This document shows positions 6,708 through 13,533 of a stretch of 13,553 nt of DNA, in pieces. The stretch comes from JADJPL01 sp049315745 (lineage in GTDB: Bacteria; Bacteroidota; Bacteroidia; Chitinophagales; Saprospiraceae), in assembly GCA_049315745.1 (NCBI GenBank), contig JBMOJO010000088.1, positions 1 through 13,553 on the forward strand, read 5' to 3'. The notes beneath the pieces are model-generated. The model did not search any database. It saw only the letters and a list, made by a program, of their open reading frames with translations, and was not told the DNA's origin. The position numbers and the translations under genes are program-made. How positions within the stretch are numbered: the first letter of the stretch is position 1; the number at the start of each line of letters is the position of its first letter.

Positions 6708-7286
6708 ATGCCATTGCAAGCGAACACCAATGCCAATCCCGTGATGAAGGGATACACCTTGTTCCTCGACCGGGACGGGGTCATCAATGAGCGCCTTCCC
6801 GGGGACTACGTCCGGCAATGGGCGGATTTCCGGTTTATTGACGGGGTACTTGGGGCGCTGAAGTTTTTTGCGGGTTACTTTGGCCGTATCATAATCGTGA
6901 CCAACCAACAGGGGGTTGGCAAGGGGTTAATGGGGGTAGCAGATCTGGAAGCCGTACACCGCCAAATGCTCGGGGCGATCGCAGCGGCCGGGGGGCGGAT
7001 AGACGGGATATATTATTGCCCGGACCTGGCGGTCAAGCCGGGCAACTGCCGTAAGCCGGCTCCGGCTATGGCGCTCCATGCACAGCGCGATTTCCCGGAG
7101 ATAGATTTCCCGCGTGCCGTGATGGTTGGCGATACCGCAAGCGATATGGCCTTCGGCCGCGGGCTTAACATGCGGACGGTATGGATCGAAGGCACAGCAG
7201 AGGCTCCCGAAGGAATCAGCGATGTTGTCGAACAGGCAGATTTCCGTTTTGACAGCCTTGCGGCATTTGCCCGTGCATTGCGCTGA
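6708..7286 (+). CDS. HAD-IIIA phosphatase, GmhB/HisB-N type
   Basis: Probably removes a phosphate from a sugar bisphosphate. The closest named enzyme is D-glycero-D-manno-heptose-1,7-bisphosphate 7-phosphatase (GmhB) of LPS or S-layer heptose synthesis. Motifs in order are FLDRDG (19-24, nucleophile D21 and acid/base D23), T65 in TNQQGVGKG, K116 in CRKP, and GDTASD (D142, D146). The GmhB zinc loop is short and reduced: C104 and C114 remain, while the usual His and one Cys appear as D106 and G112. Length (192 residues) is normal. ATG 6744 gives a start closer to the family pattern (MKGYTLFLDRDG), and the 12 residues before it are unremarkable, so that start is equally plausible. No heptose genes are nearby, so the exact substrate is open. 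It converges on the patatin gene with a 13-base gap. Confidence 0.87.
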   Translation: MPLQANTNANPVMKGYTLFLDRDGVINERLPGDYVRQWADFRFIDGVLGALKFFAGYFGRIIIVTNQQGVGKGLMGVADLEAVHRQMLGAIAAAGGRIDGIYYCPDLAVKPGNCRKPAPAMALHAQRDFPEIDFPRAVMVGDTASDMAFGRGLNMRTVWIEGTAEAPEGISDVVEQADFRFDSLAAFARALR

Positions 7287-7299
7287 ACGGGACTTACTG

Positions 7300-8388
7300 T
7301 CAGGGGTTCAGGGCATGGCAGATTTCCTGGATTACGCCGTCTTGTTCTTCGATAAATGCAAGGGCGATACGCTTCAGGGCGTGCATATTGGCCTCTGAGA
7401 CATCGGACATTTCGCTGCTGCTTTCCGGGATATTGGGGCTAAGCCGGTAGTAGTGCCTTTTGCCGTCGCGCGTCGGGGGCAGGATATACTGCATTTGATA
7501 GTCCACCGATTCTGAAACGCCCTGCATCAGGATATCTACGACCGGGCGCGCCCATCCGATCAGTCCCCAGTCTTTCGCTTCCAGGTAGGGATAGGGGTGC
7601 GTAGTATGTCCCGTGCCCAACGACAGCATGAAGAAATCCGGTGCGTGTTCCGGTGCGAGGTATTGTGGCAGCCCTGCGCTGAAATCCCTTGCCGTATCCC
7701 CGGTATTCACACCTTCTGCAGAAATCCCGCGGGCCTGCGAAGCATCTATCGCCTCCTGGTAATCCTTCCATCTTTTGAGGTTGATGGCCTCCGTATAAGC
7801 CAGCATGGCCGGGTTATTGGCGAAGACGCCGCCGTCCACAAGGGCGAGCTGATCGTAGTGGCCATTACTGAGCAGATGGGGTTCGAAGTAGGTAGGGGCT
7901 GCGGAAGTGGCCCGTGCAATATCGCGCATACGGAAGTTTTCATGGTTAGGCCGCAATTGGGCTTCCCGGGAAATGAAGTAAAAGGGTTTGCGCCGCACGA
8001 TATCATAAGCGGTGATCAAGAGCCCGGTTTTACTGTTGATCAATTCCGCTTCCCCGAAGTAGGCATGGAGGATATCCTCCAGGCCCTGGTGCTGGAACGA
8101 TTCGTCCACCAGGCTGCCGAGCGCCTGGACCCAATGCCGCTTCTGGAAAATCTGCTGGCCGTTTGATTCGTAGAGCTTTGCAATCCTGGAGGCTGCGTAC
8201 GGCTGCCCCGTTTCGGGGTCATTGACGTTGAGCCCGATTGCGATGATTCCGCCGGTAGAGGTGCCGGCGAGGAGGTCAAACATTTCGGAAGTTTTTTTTC
8301 CGGTACGCCGTTCGATCTCGGTGAGGATGAGTGCAGGGATGAGGCCGCGGATACCGCCACCATCAATAGACAGGATCTTGATTGCCAT
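7300..8388 (-). CDS. Patatin-like phospholipase
   Basis: A predicted acyl hydrolase acting on phospholipids or other acyl lipids through a Ser-Asp dyad. In the 362-residue chain the oxyanion motif DGGGIRG is at 9-15, the nucleophile elbow GTSTG has S44, and the Asp is D185 in VDGGVFANNP. The layout without signal peptide or membrane segment is that of cytoplasmic plant-patatin-like bacterial proteins, which also include CBASS-type effectors. No cyclic nucleotide synthase or other defence gene is present here, so a defence role is not supported. It is the last gene of a minus-strand unit: ATG 8388 is 17 bases after the stop of the Smr gene, which indicates cotranscription. The physiological substrate is unknown. 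Confidence 0.92.
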   Translation of the reverse strand: MAIKILSIDGGGIRGLIPALILTEIERRTGKKTSEMFDLLAGTSTGGIIAIGLNVNDPETGQPYAASRIAKLYESNGQQIFQKRHWVQALGSLVDESFQHQGLEDILHAYFGEAELINSKTGLLITAYDIVRRKPFYFISREAQLRPNHENFRMRDIARATSAAPTYFEPHLLSNGHYDQLALVDGGVFANNPAMLAYTEAINLKRWKDYQEAIDASQARGISAEGVNTGDTARDFSAGLPQYLAPEHAPDFFMLSLGTGHTTHPYPYLEAKDWGLIGWARPVVDILMQGVSESVDYQMQYILPPTRDGKRHYYRLSPNIPESSSEMSDVSEANMHALKRIALAFIEEQDGVIQEICHALNP

Positions 8389-8405
8389 AGGGGGATAATT
8401 AAGCG

Positions 8406-9203
8406 TTACATAATCAGGATAACTTCGGTTGCGCCATAACCATATTTTGGATGGTATTCATTTTTAAAGGTAATTACCTCCGGGATGCGGAGCAGACAGG
8501 AGGCGATGGCATTCTTGAGACGACCTTCCCCTACGCCGTGGATGATGAAGACCCTTTCCATCCCTAGGCGTATCGCTTTTTCGATATAAGCCTCGAATAC
8601 CCGGAGCTGCAGCTGCAGGATTTGGGCATTGGAAAGTTGTTGGTGCCCCTGGACGAGTTTTTCGATATGCAGGTCGAGCGCTATGGAAAATTCGGCAGCT
8701 TCCTTGACTTCGTGGTTGCTGCGGTGGTTGTTACCTGTGGGCTGGCGTACCGGCGGCGCGTTTCGCTGGGTATAAGTTTTCAGGTCTTCTGTCGGGCTTT
8801 TTTTGCGTTCTGCCGTTAATGCTTCGAACAGGGTCAGTACATGTGCCTGCCGGTAGAGGATAGGGGATAGCGGGGTGAGGGCGGAAAAGAAAACGCCGGG
8901 TTTGATTCGCATATCTTTTGCATACCGGCTGCCGGTCCCATCTTTGACGATTTTCCAGCAGGTGGCCCTTGCTTCCGGAAATTCGTTGAGGTCGTCATAT
9001 TGCATGTTGCCCAGTTCGGAACACCCACCGGCATCCAGCTTGCCTTTTTTCCCAAATCGTTTTGTCCCGGCGGCAAAAAAATCAAGTTCGAAGAGGATAG
9101 GGTCGGGGGTATCGTTGAGCAGGGATACGGTGAAGCTTTCCGGCGTGCCGTCGTTCTGCAATATCGGCTCAAAGGCGAGCAGGATACCATTGGGGGCACT
9201 CAT
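8406..9203 (-). CDS. Smr-domain protein, DUF2027-like N-terminal half
   Basis: A 265-residue cytoplasmic protein. The C-terminal Smr (small MutS-related) domain has LDLH at 176-179, HGVGEGRL at 222-229 and GYGATEV at 255-261. Smr domains bind or cut nucleic acids; the role of this Bacteroidota type is unknown. Residues about 10-125 form a beta-rich region that resembles the central part of DUF2027 proteins, joined to Smr by a polar linker rich in K, Q, N and P (about 130-165). The N-terminal small barrel of longer DUF2027 proteins appears to be absent. The start at 9203 is fixed by an ATGA overlap with the stop of the upstream lipoprotein gene (9202-9200), a sign of coupled translation. A longer open frame to 9296 is only overlap with that gene. 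Confidence 0.88.
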   Translation of the reverse strand: MSAPNGILLAFEPILQNDGTPESFTVSLLNDTPDPILFELDFFAAGTKRFGKKGKLDAGGCSELGNMQYDDLNEFPEARATCWKIVKDGTGSRYAKDMRIKPGVFFSALTPLSPILYRQAHVLTLFEALTAERKKSPTEDLKTYTQRNAPPVRQPTGNNHRSNHEVKEAAEFSIALDLHIEKLVQGHQQLSNAQILQLQLRVFEAYIEKAIRLGMERVFIIHGVGEGRLKNAIASCLLRIPEVITFKNEYHPKYGYGATEVILIM

Positions 9204-9604
9204 CTTTTTTCTTTTGCACAGCCGCGCAGCGATCTGCCATCGAGGGCCGCTTCCACAGAATAAGGATAAACGGTATCCGACATACCATCGCTGCAAGTGC
9301 CGGGCCGGAGGATAATTTTGAGGTTGCTCTGGTCCTCACCGCTGCCGAGGGAAGTGAAAAACTCGATCACATCGCCTTTATTGACAGGAGGGGTGAATGG
9401 ATAGGTGACCGGGCCGACGTCCGGGGCCTGGAAAGTAATCCCGCTTTCGCTGATATCTATTGACCAGAAAGGCTCTGTACCTGTACAGCGGAAGGCAGGG
9501 GCCTGCTGAAGGGACATTCCGCGGGAGCTTGCGATCGGTTTTGTACCGGGGCCACACGCAGGAAGGGAAAGCGCCAGGAATAATAACAGGCAGTAATAGG
9601 GCAT
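9200..9604 (-). CDS. Small lipoprotein, COG3650-like
   Basis: A 134-residue secreted lipoprotein of unknown function. A hydrophobic stretch (5-16) leads to C17 in LPAC, a passable lipobox. The mature part has the pattern CTGTEPFW followed later by C-x-DGMSDT-x-YPY and GC near the C-terminus, which I recognise from the uncharacterised COG3650-like family of small envelope proteins. Conserved cysteines could form a disulphide. From ATG 9604 the signal peptide has no Lys or Arg, which is odd. The codons just upstream read R-K-x-x-K, but only CTG or ATT could start there. First gene of the minus-strand unit, overlapping the Smr gene by 4 bases. It is probably anchored in the outer or inner membrane; family assignment is from memory and moderate. 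Confidence 0.75.
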   Translation of the reverse strand: MPYYCLLLFLALSLPACGPGTKPIASSRGMSLQQAPAFRCTGTEPFWSIDISESGITFQAPDVGPVTYPFTPPVNKGDVIEFFTSLGSGEDQSNLKIILRPGTCSDGMSDTVYPYSVEAALDGRSLRGCAKEKR

Positions 9605-9619
9605 AAAACCGGACTTTTG

Positions 9620-9626
9620 TATTTTG
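9620..9626 (+). promoter_or_regulatory. Weak candidate -7 element upstream of the methyltransferase
   Basis: TATTTTG resembles the TAnnTTTG element with one base fewer, like the one at 6678-6684. It lies 102 bases before ATG 9729 between two divergent genes. No -33 box is at proper spacing, so the call is tentative. No convincing promoter is visible for the minus-strand lipoprotein unit. Confidence 0.25.
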
Positions 9627-9728
9627 CGAATCAGTAGGGGTCACAAGGCTTATCGTGGACGAATAACAACTCGCCCGCCCGACCACCACACGACCTCGGA
9701 ACAAGTTATATTGAAAAACAATCCTTTA

Positions 9729-10388
9729 ATGTCAAAAGTTGCAAACCACCGGTGGCGGCTTGCGCAATTTCTTGAATTTTACTGGTGGCGGGGCTATCTG
9801 CGCAAACGGCCCTCTGGGGAATACCTCGAGCGCAAACGGGCTTATTGGGAAGTGCTGTTGCGGGAAACGGGGATAGCGTATGCCCCTGGGCAAACAGCGC
9901 TGGATGTCGGCTGCGGCCCTTCCGGGGCGTATATGGTACTCTCCGGCCTTGTCGTAGATGCAGTAGATCCCCTCCTGGAGCGTTATGCCCGTGGGCTGGA
10001 TATTTTTCGGCCGGAAAAGTATCCCTGGACGGATTTCCATGCGGTCGCCTTTGAAGATTGGGTGCCTGGGCGCACCTATGACCGGGTATTTTGCATGAAC
10101 GCGGTCAACCATTTCAGGGATATGGGCGCGGCGATCGCAAAGTTGCGCGCGGTACTGGCGCCGGGAGGCTTCCTCCTGCTTTCGGTAGATGTGCACAATT
10201 CCCCATACCTAAAGCGCATTTTCCAAACATTGCCGGGAGATTTGTTGCACCCGCATCAGTACAGTATTGACGACTACAGGGAAATCCTGGTGTCGGCAGG
10301 TTTGGAAATCCTGCAGGAAAGGGTTTTGAAAAAAGGGAAAATTTTTGATTATATTGTTTTTCTGGCGACTATTCCAGCTCGAGGTTGA
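9729..10388 (+). CDS. Class I SAM-dependent methyltransferase
   Basis: A 219-residue soluble methyltransferase. The SAM-binding motif I LDVGCGPSG is at 58-66, followed by a DAVDP acidic segment after strand 2, a CMNAVNHF motif IV-like segment, and a late APGGFLLLSVD segment typical of the methyltransf_11 fold. The N-terminal 50 residues are rich in Trp, Tyr and Arg and probably form a helical cap over the active site. The substrate cannot be told. I chose ATG 9729; a TTG at 9624 would add 35 residues of atypical, His- and Arg-rich sequence and lies inside a possible promoter. The 3' end overlaps the convergent TPR gene by 20 bases. No terminator is visible. Confidence 0.88.
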   Translation: MSKVANHRWRLAQFLEFYWWRGYLRKRPSGEYLERKRAYWEVLLRETGIAYAPGQTALDVGCGPSGAYMVLSGLVVDAVDPLLERYARGLDIFRPEKYPWTDFHAVAFEDWVPGRTYDRVFCMNAVNHFRDMGAAIAKLRAVLAPGGFLLLSVDVHNSPYLKRIFQTLPGDLLHPHQYSIDDYREILVSAGLEILQERVLKKGKIFDYIVFLATIPARG

Positions 10389-10692
10389 GCTTTGCCCCCG
10401 CCAGCTCGTTGTAGGCGTGGCGGTCCTGCTGGGCGGTCGCAATTTCCATCCCCCTTTGATAAATCTCCAATGCAGCCGCGGTCTGGCCCTCCTTTTCAAG
10501 TAATTTCCCCAGGTGATAGTACAGGCCAACGTAATCCGGCTCAGTATCCAATAGCAGCCGGTAGTAGTCCAGTGCTTGTTCCGGATCTTCGAGCAGCTCG
10601 TATTCCTTGGCGGCAGCAAACAGGAGGAAGGGGTCGCCGGGGGATTCCTCGAGCATTTCCAGTAATTGCAGCAAACGATCTGTAGGCATCAT
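10369..10692 (-). CDS. Small TPR protein
   Basis: A 107-residue all-helical protein with two tetratricopeptide repeats, about residues 21-53 (A-K-E-Y and EQALDYYRLLL) and 54-87 (YHLGKLLEKEG, ALEIYQRGM), with a helical cap at each end. There are no cysteines, signal peptide or membrane segment, so it is a cytoplasmic protein-binding module. Its partner is unknown. The start could be either of two adjacent ATGs (10692 or 10689). Its 3' end overlaps the methyltransferase gene tail to tail (10369-10388), and it is divergent from etfB. On the minus strand GATATTTG (10780-10773) is a one-mismatch -7 candidate, with no well-spaced -33 box. Confidence 0.82.
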   Translation of the reverse strand: MMPTDRLLQLLEMLEESPGDPFLLFAAAKEYELLEDPEQALDYYRLLLDTEPDYVGLYYHLGKLLEKEGQTAAALEIYQRGMEIATAQQDRHAYNELAGAKLNLELE

Positions 10693-10745
10693 TGACCAGG
10701 ATTATGTACAGCGAATTTTCGCTAATCCGCTTTTTTAAAAAAACT

Positions 10746-10753
10746 TATCTTCG
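10746..10753 (+). promoter_or_regulatory. Candidate -7 element of the etfBA operon
   Basis: TATCTTCG fits TAnnTTTG except for one base. It ends 58 bases before the etfB ATG at 10812, in the A/T-rich intergenic stretch that follows the divergent TPR gene. No TTTG -33 box is found at proper spacing. Confidence 0.4.
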
Positions 10754-10811
10754 CGCCGTCGGTTTATTTATGCAAATATCGTATCTATTTCATCCTACAA
10801 AAATTTTATCC

Positions 10812-11555
10812 ATGAAAATACTGGTTTGTGTCAGTAAAACGCCGGACACCACCACAAAAATCGTTCTGAACACAGCGGGTACGGCGCTGGATGACAACGG
10901 GGTACAGTACATCATGAACCCCTACGACGAATGGTATGCACTGGTGCGTGGCCTGGAGCTTCAGGAGGCGTTCGGCGGTACGGTAACGCTGATCAATGTC
11001 GGGCCTGAGACAAACGATGCCATTCTTAGAAAAGGCCTTGCAATCGGCGCCCAGGATGCAGTGCGGGTAGATACTGTTCCGCGCAGTGCCCTTTTTACAG
11101 CCAGACAAATTGCAGCTCATGCACAACAGGAACAGTATGACCTGATCCTGCTGGGAAAGGAGACAATTGATTATAATGGTTCGGAAGTAGGGGCAATGGT
11201 AGCGGAGCTGCTCGACCTGCCGTTTATCTCCCATGCGAGCAAGCTGGATATGACAGACGGGCAAACGGCCGTGGTACAGCGCGACATCGAAGGCGGCACA
11301 GAGGCCCTTGAGTTGGCCCTTCCTTTTGTACTCAGTGCGGCAAAAGGTCTTGCGGAACAGCGTATTCCCAATATGCGGGGCATTATGATGGCAAAGTCCA
11401 AACCGCTGAACGTCCTGCCCCCGGTACCTGCGGAAGATCTGGCCGTGGCGGTCCACTATACGTTGCCACAATCAAAATCTGCAGTGCGCATGGTTGCTGC
11501 GGAGGATATGGAGGAGCTGGTACGCCTGCTCCACGAAGAGGCGAAGGCGCTCTAA
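10812..11555 (+). CDS. etfB: Electron transfer flavoprotein subunit beta
   Basis: With EtfA this forms the soluble heterodimer that takes electrons from acyl-CoA dehydrogenases and passes them on, typically to ETF:quinone oxidoreductase. The 247-residue chain begins MKILVCVSKTPDTTTKI, which is the family N-terminus; the longer open frame upstream to 10692 covers non-coding promoter DNA. Visible are the DDNGVQYIMNPYDEWAL-like nucleotide-binding segment, GKETIDYNGSEVG in the AMP-binding region, and the beta-subunit signature QRDIEGGTEALEL followed by LPFVLSAAKGLAEQR and GIMMAKSKPL. Length is normal for the Bacteroidota type. etfA follows after 63 bases with no promoter or terminator recognised, so cotranscription is expected. 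Confidence 0.96.
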   Translation: MKILVCVSKTPDTTTKIVLNTAGTALDDNGVQYIMNPYDEWYALVRGLELQEAFGGTVTLINVGPETNDAILRKGLAIGAQDAVRVDTVPRSALFTARQIAAHAQQEQYDLILLGKETIDYNGSEVGAMVAELLDLPFISHASKLDMTDGQTAVVQRDIEGGTEALELALPFVLSAAKGLAEQRIPNMRGIMMAKSKPLNVLPPVPAEDLAVAVHYTLPQSKSAVRMVAAEDMEELVRLLHEEAKAL

Positions 11556-11618
11556 CCCCGGAGAAAGCAAAAGGGGCAAAACACGTTTCAGGCTAATCAT
11601 TTCAATCAATTTTCAGCT

Positions 11619-12578
11619 ATGGTAATCGTAGTAGCAGAACATCAAAACGGACAATTCAAAAAATCGGCCTTTGAGGCGGTGACTTATGGACATAAAACTG
11701 CCCAGGCACTCGGGATTCCCTGTGCCGCGCTGGTTTTGGGCAGTTGTGAAAATGCCGGTACGTTGGGGCAATATGGTGCCGCTCAGGTATTTCATGTTGC
11801 CGATATTGCACTGGATCAGTTTGATTCACAGGTGCATACCGCAGTGATCGCGGAGGTAGTGCTTCAGAAAGGGGCATCGGTGGTCATCCTGCCGCATTCC
11901 TCCAATGGCCGCGCCATCCTGGGCCGCCTGGCAGCACGCCTGGACGCAGGGTCCGTTTCGGGGGTCAATGCCGTCCCGGAAGCCTCAGGGGAGTTTCGCG
12001 TCCAAAAACCGGTATTTTCCGGTAAAGCGGTAGCAACGTATGCACTGACGGCACCCGTGAAGATCCTCTCGCTGACGGGCAATGCGATCCAGCCGGAGAT
12101 TACCGGACAGCCTGTAGGGACGGAAGCGCTCAATGTGCCCGTACCCGCCTCGCGCATAAAGGTCCGGGCAGTAACCCGGCAGGAAGGTATCGTACCCCTC
12201 CCGGAAGCGGCGTTGGTGGTTTCTGCCGGCAGAGGCCTGAAAGGGCCGGAAAACTGGGGTATCGTGGAAGACCTGGCCGCCGCAATCGGCGCGACGACTG
12301 CCTGCTCCCGCCCCGTAGCCGATGTCGGCTGGAGGCCCCACCACGAACACGTCGGTCAAACGGGTATCGCCATCCGTCCCAATCTTTATATTGCTATCGG
12401 GATATCAGGGGCTATCCAGCATCTCGCCGGCGTCAACAGCTCCCGAACCATCGTGGTAATCAATAAAGACCCCGAAGCGCCGTTTTTTAAGGCGGCCGAC
12501 TACGGGGTGGTCGGAGACCTCTTCGAGGTTGTGCCCCGGCTTACCGAGGCGGTGAAGCGCTTCAAGGCTGGCCAATAG
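11619..12578 (+). CDS. etfA: Electron transfer flavoprotein subunit alpha
   Basis: The FAD-binding partner of EtfB. The 319-residue chain has an N-terminal EtfB-like Rossmann domain (about 1-190) and a C-terminal FAD domain with SAGRGLKGPENW, then CSRPVADVGW, EHVGQTG, GISGAIQH at 261-268 and INKDPEAPFFKAADYGVVGD. The usual QVGQTG reads HVGQTG, a mild change. No extra ferredoxin domain is present. ATG 11619 gives the family-type short N-terminus MVIVVAEHQNG. It ends at 12578 before a non-coding stretch leading to rpsO. Confidence 0.96.
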   Translation: MVIVVAEHQNGQFKKSAFEAVTYGHKTAQALGIPCAALVLGSCENAGTLGQYGAAQVFHVADIALDQFDSQVHTAVIAEVVLQKGASVVILPHSSNGRAILGRLAARLDAGSVSGVNAVPEASGEFRVQKPVFSGKAVATYALTAPVKILSLTGNAIQPEITGQPVGTEALNVPVPASRIKVRAVTRQEGIVPLPEAALVVSAGRGLKGPENWGIVEDLAAAIGATTACSRPVADVGWRPHHEHVGQTGIAIRPNLYIAIGISGAIQHLAGVNSSRTIVVINKDPEAPFFKAADYGVVGDLFEVVPRLTEAVKRFKAGQ

Positions 12579-12830
12579 TCAGTCTGCAACAGGGCCGTCG
12601 TGGGTTTGAAGGACGCTTTTGTCCATACGATCGTTTTGTGGCGCGTCGCCCGGCTGTGTTGCTTCAAAACCGCTTTGTGCGGATAAAAAGCACATATTTT
12701 TTCCGCGAGGTTCCAGCCTCCGGACCAGCCTTGTCGCCGTAGAATCCGGGAAAGGGGCGGCTTGATCCGTAGCCTTCAAAAAAATCAGCTAAATCATTTG
12801 TAAATATCAACAACCTTCCGGATAAAAGCT

Positions 12831-12838
12831 TACCTTTG
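12831..12838 (+). promoter_or_regulatory. -7 promoter element TACCTTTG of rpsO
   Basis: A perfect TAnnTTTG element, 45 bases before the rpsO ATG. The nearest TTTG upstream (12797-12800) is 30 bases away, too far for a standard -33 box, so the -33 side is undefined. Confidence 0.6.
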
Positions 12839-12851
12839 TGCCCGCTGTAAC

Positions 12852-12866
12852 TGATTTAGAGAATCA
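12852..12866 (+). other. Hairpin in the rpsO leader
   Basis: TGATT (12852-12856) pairs with AATCA (12862-12866) around the loop TAGAG, inside the predicted 5' untranslated leader and 17 bases before the ATG. S15 represses its own mRNA through leader structures in several phyla, so an autoregulatory role is possible, but the known S15 recognition forms are not evident here. Confidence 0.35.
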
Positions 12867-12883
12867 CTAACGGTTTAAAAAAC

Positions 12884-13159
12884 ATGAGTAACTATCTGAC
12901 TAAAGAAAAAGTAGCAGAAATTTTCAAAGAATACGGTGGCTCCGAGGCGAACACAGGTTCGACGGAAGGCCAGGTGGCACTTTTCACCTTTCGTATTCAA
13001 AAACTGTCCGAGCACCTTCAGCAAAACCGTAAGGACCACTCCTGCCGGCGCACCCTGCTGATGCTCGTAGGAAAGCGGAAGCGGCTGTTGAAGTATCTCG
13101 CCGACAAAGACATCACCAAGTACCGCGGGCTTATCGAGCGCCTGGGTATCCGTAAGTAA
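12884..13159 (+). CDS. rpsO: 30S ribosomal protein S15
   Basis: Primary 16S rRNA-binding protein that organises the central domain of the 30S subunit and contributes to an intersubunit bridge. The 91 residues cover the full family length. Recognisable parts are NTGSTEGQVALFTFRI (about 22-37), the KDHSCRR segment where the family has a DxHS(x)RR/RKG core, LVGKRKRLLKYL, and the C-terminal LIERLGIRK. A Thr (TLLML) stands where many S15 proteins have Gly after the RR pair. The gene has its own promoter and leader. The usual neighbour pnp is not within the 394 bases that follow. Confidence 0.97.
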   Translation: MSNYLTKEKVAEIFKEYGGSEANTGSTEGQVALFTFRIQKLSEHLQQNRKDHSCRRTLLMLVGKRKRLLKYLADKDITKYRGLIERLGIRK

Positions 13160-13181
13160 CCGCGTCTGTCCGTTGGGCGCG

Positions 13182-13227
13182 CTGCCGGGTGTTGTGGTGC
13201 CTTGAAAGTACAAGGCTACACGGGCAG
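13182..13227 (+). terminator. Long imperfect hairpin 23 bases after rpsO
   Basis: CTGCC (13182-13186) pairs with GGCAG (13223-13227), GTGT (13189-13192) with ACAC (13218-13221), and CCTTG (13200-13204) with CAAGG (13211-13215) around AAAGTA. No long T-run follows, so it is either a weak terminator or a 3'-end stabilising structure of the rpsO mRNA. Confidence 0.35.
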
Positions 13228-13421
13228 TGTTAGCTGGTTTCTCAGGCGGCTAAGGTGGCTGTGCCGGGGTCGAAGTGGCCCATCGCCTCCAAAAGAAAAT
13301 TCTGTTTCTTGCGCGCGCACCGGAAAATAGTTTCAGCGAAGCAAAAATTGTTTTCCCGTTGCACGCCAGGAATTAGCCCCTTGGGCCCGGGGCAGTCCCG
13401 GCTCATTGCACGAACTTCTAA

Positions 13422-13470
13422 TGGGGTTGTGTAGAAAATCTTTTCCGCCTTCGGCGGCGAAATTTCATAT
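13422..13470 (+). repeat. Short extragenic repeat unit, right copy 1
   Basis: Begins with TGGGGTTGTG, then TAGAAAATCTTTT, then the hairpin CCGCC/GGCGG (13445-13457, loop TTC) and an A/T-rich tail. It lacks the TGAGAGACGCGTC end and is followed at once by copy 2, giving a 49-base period. It matches the minus-strand unit at 63-1 almost base for base through the hairpin. Confidence 0.75.
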
Positions 13471-13533
13471 TGGGGTTGTGCAAAAGGGTTTTTTACGGCG
13501 CTTCCCGCCGAATTATATTTTGAGAGACGCGTC
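13471..13533 (+). repeat. Short extragenic repeat unit, right copy 2
   Basis: Begins with TGGGGTTGTG, has a diverged A/T run, a hairpin with different sequence but kept pairing (CGGCG 13496-13500 with CGCCG 13506-13510), an A/T-rich spacer, and ends in TGAGAGACGCGTC (13521-13533). That end is the exact reverse complement of positions 1-13. Hairpin bases changed while pairing is kept, which suggests that structure matters. Confidence 0.75.

Larger units (their letters stand above)
12579..12883. other. Non-coding stretch between etfA and rpsO
   Basis: No supported gene. Small hairpins lie at 12611-12624 (GGAC/GTCC), 12640-12650 (GGCG/CGCC) and 12670-12682 (CCGC/GCGG), none followed by a convincing T-run on the plus strand; they may form a weak terminator region for etfBA. 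The rpsO promoter and leader occupy the right end. A 66-codon frame on the minus strand starts only with TTG and resembles nothing I know. Confidence 0.6.

Noticed and set aside
7300..8388. CBASS effector (CapV-type) call for the patatin gene
   Set aside because: No cyclic nucleotide synthase or accessory gene nearby; neighbours are a lipoprotein and an Smr protein.
10692..10811. A 40-residue N-terminal extension of EtfB
   Set aside because: The family N-terminus starts at ATG 10812, and the upstream bases are A/T-rich with a promoter-like element.
12579..12779. A 66-codon frame on the minus strand next to etfA
   Set aside because: Only a TTG start, no promoter or family resemblance; it abuts the etfA stop and runs through small hairpins.
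1..13533. A 13.5 kb composite transposon bounded by inverted repeats
   Set aside because: The inverted copies are short, no transposase or target duplication is visible, and the content is housekeeping genes with similar codon use. Dispersed extragenic repeats explain the pattern better.
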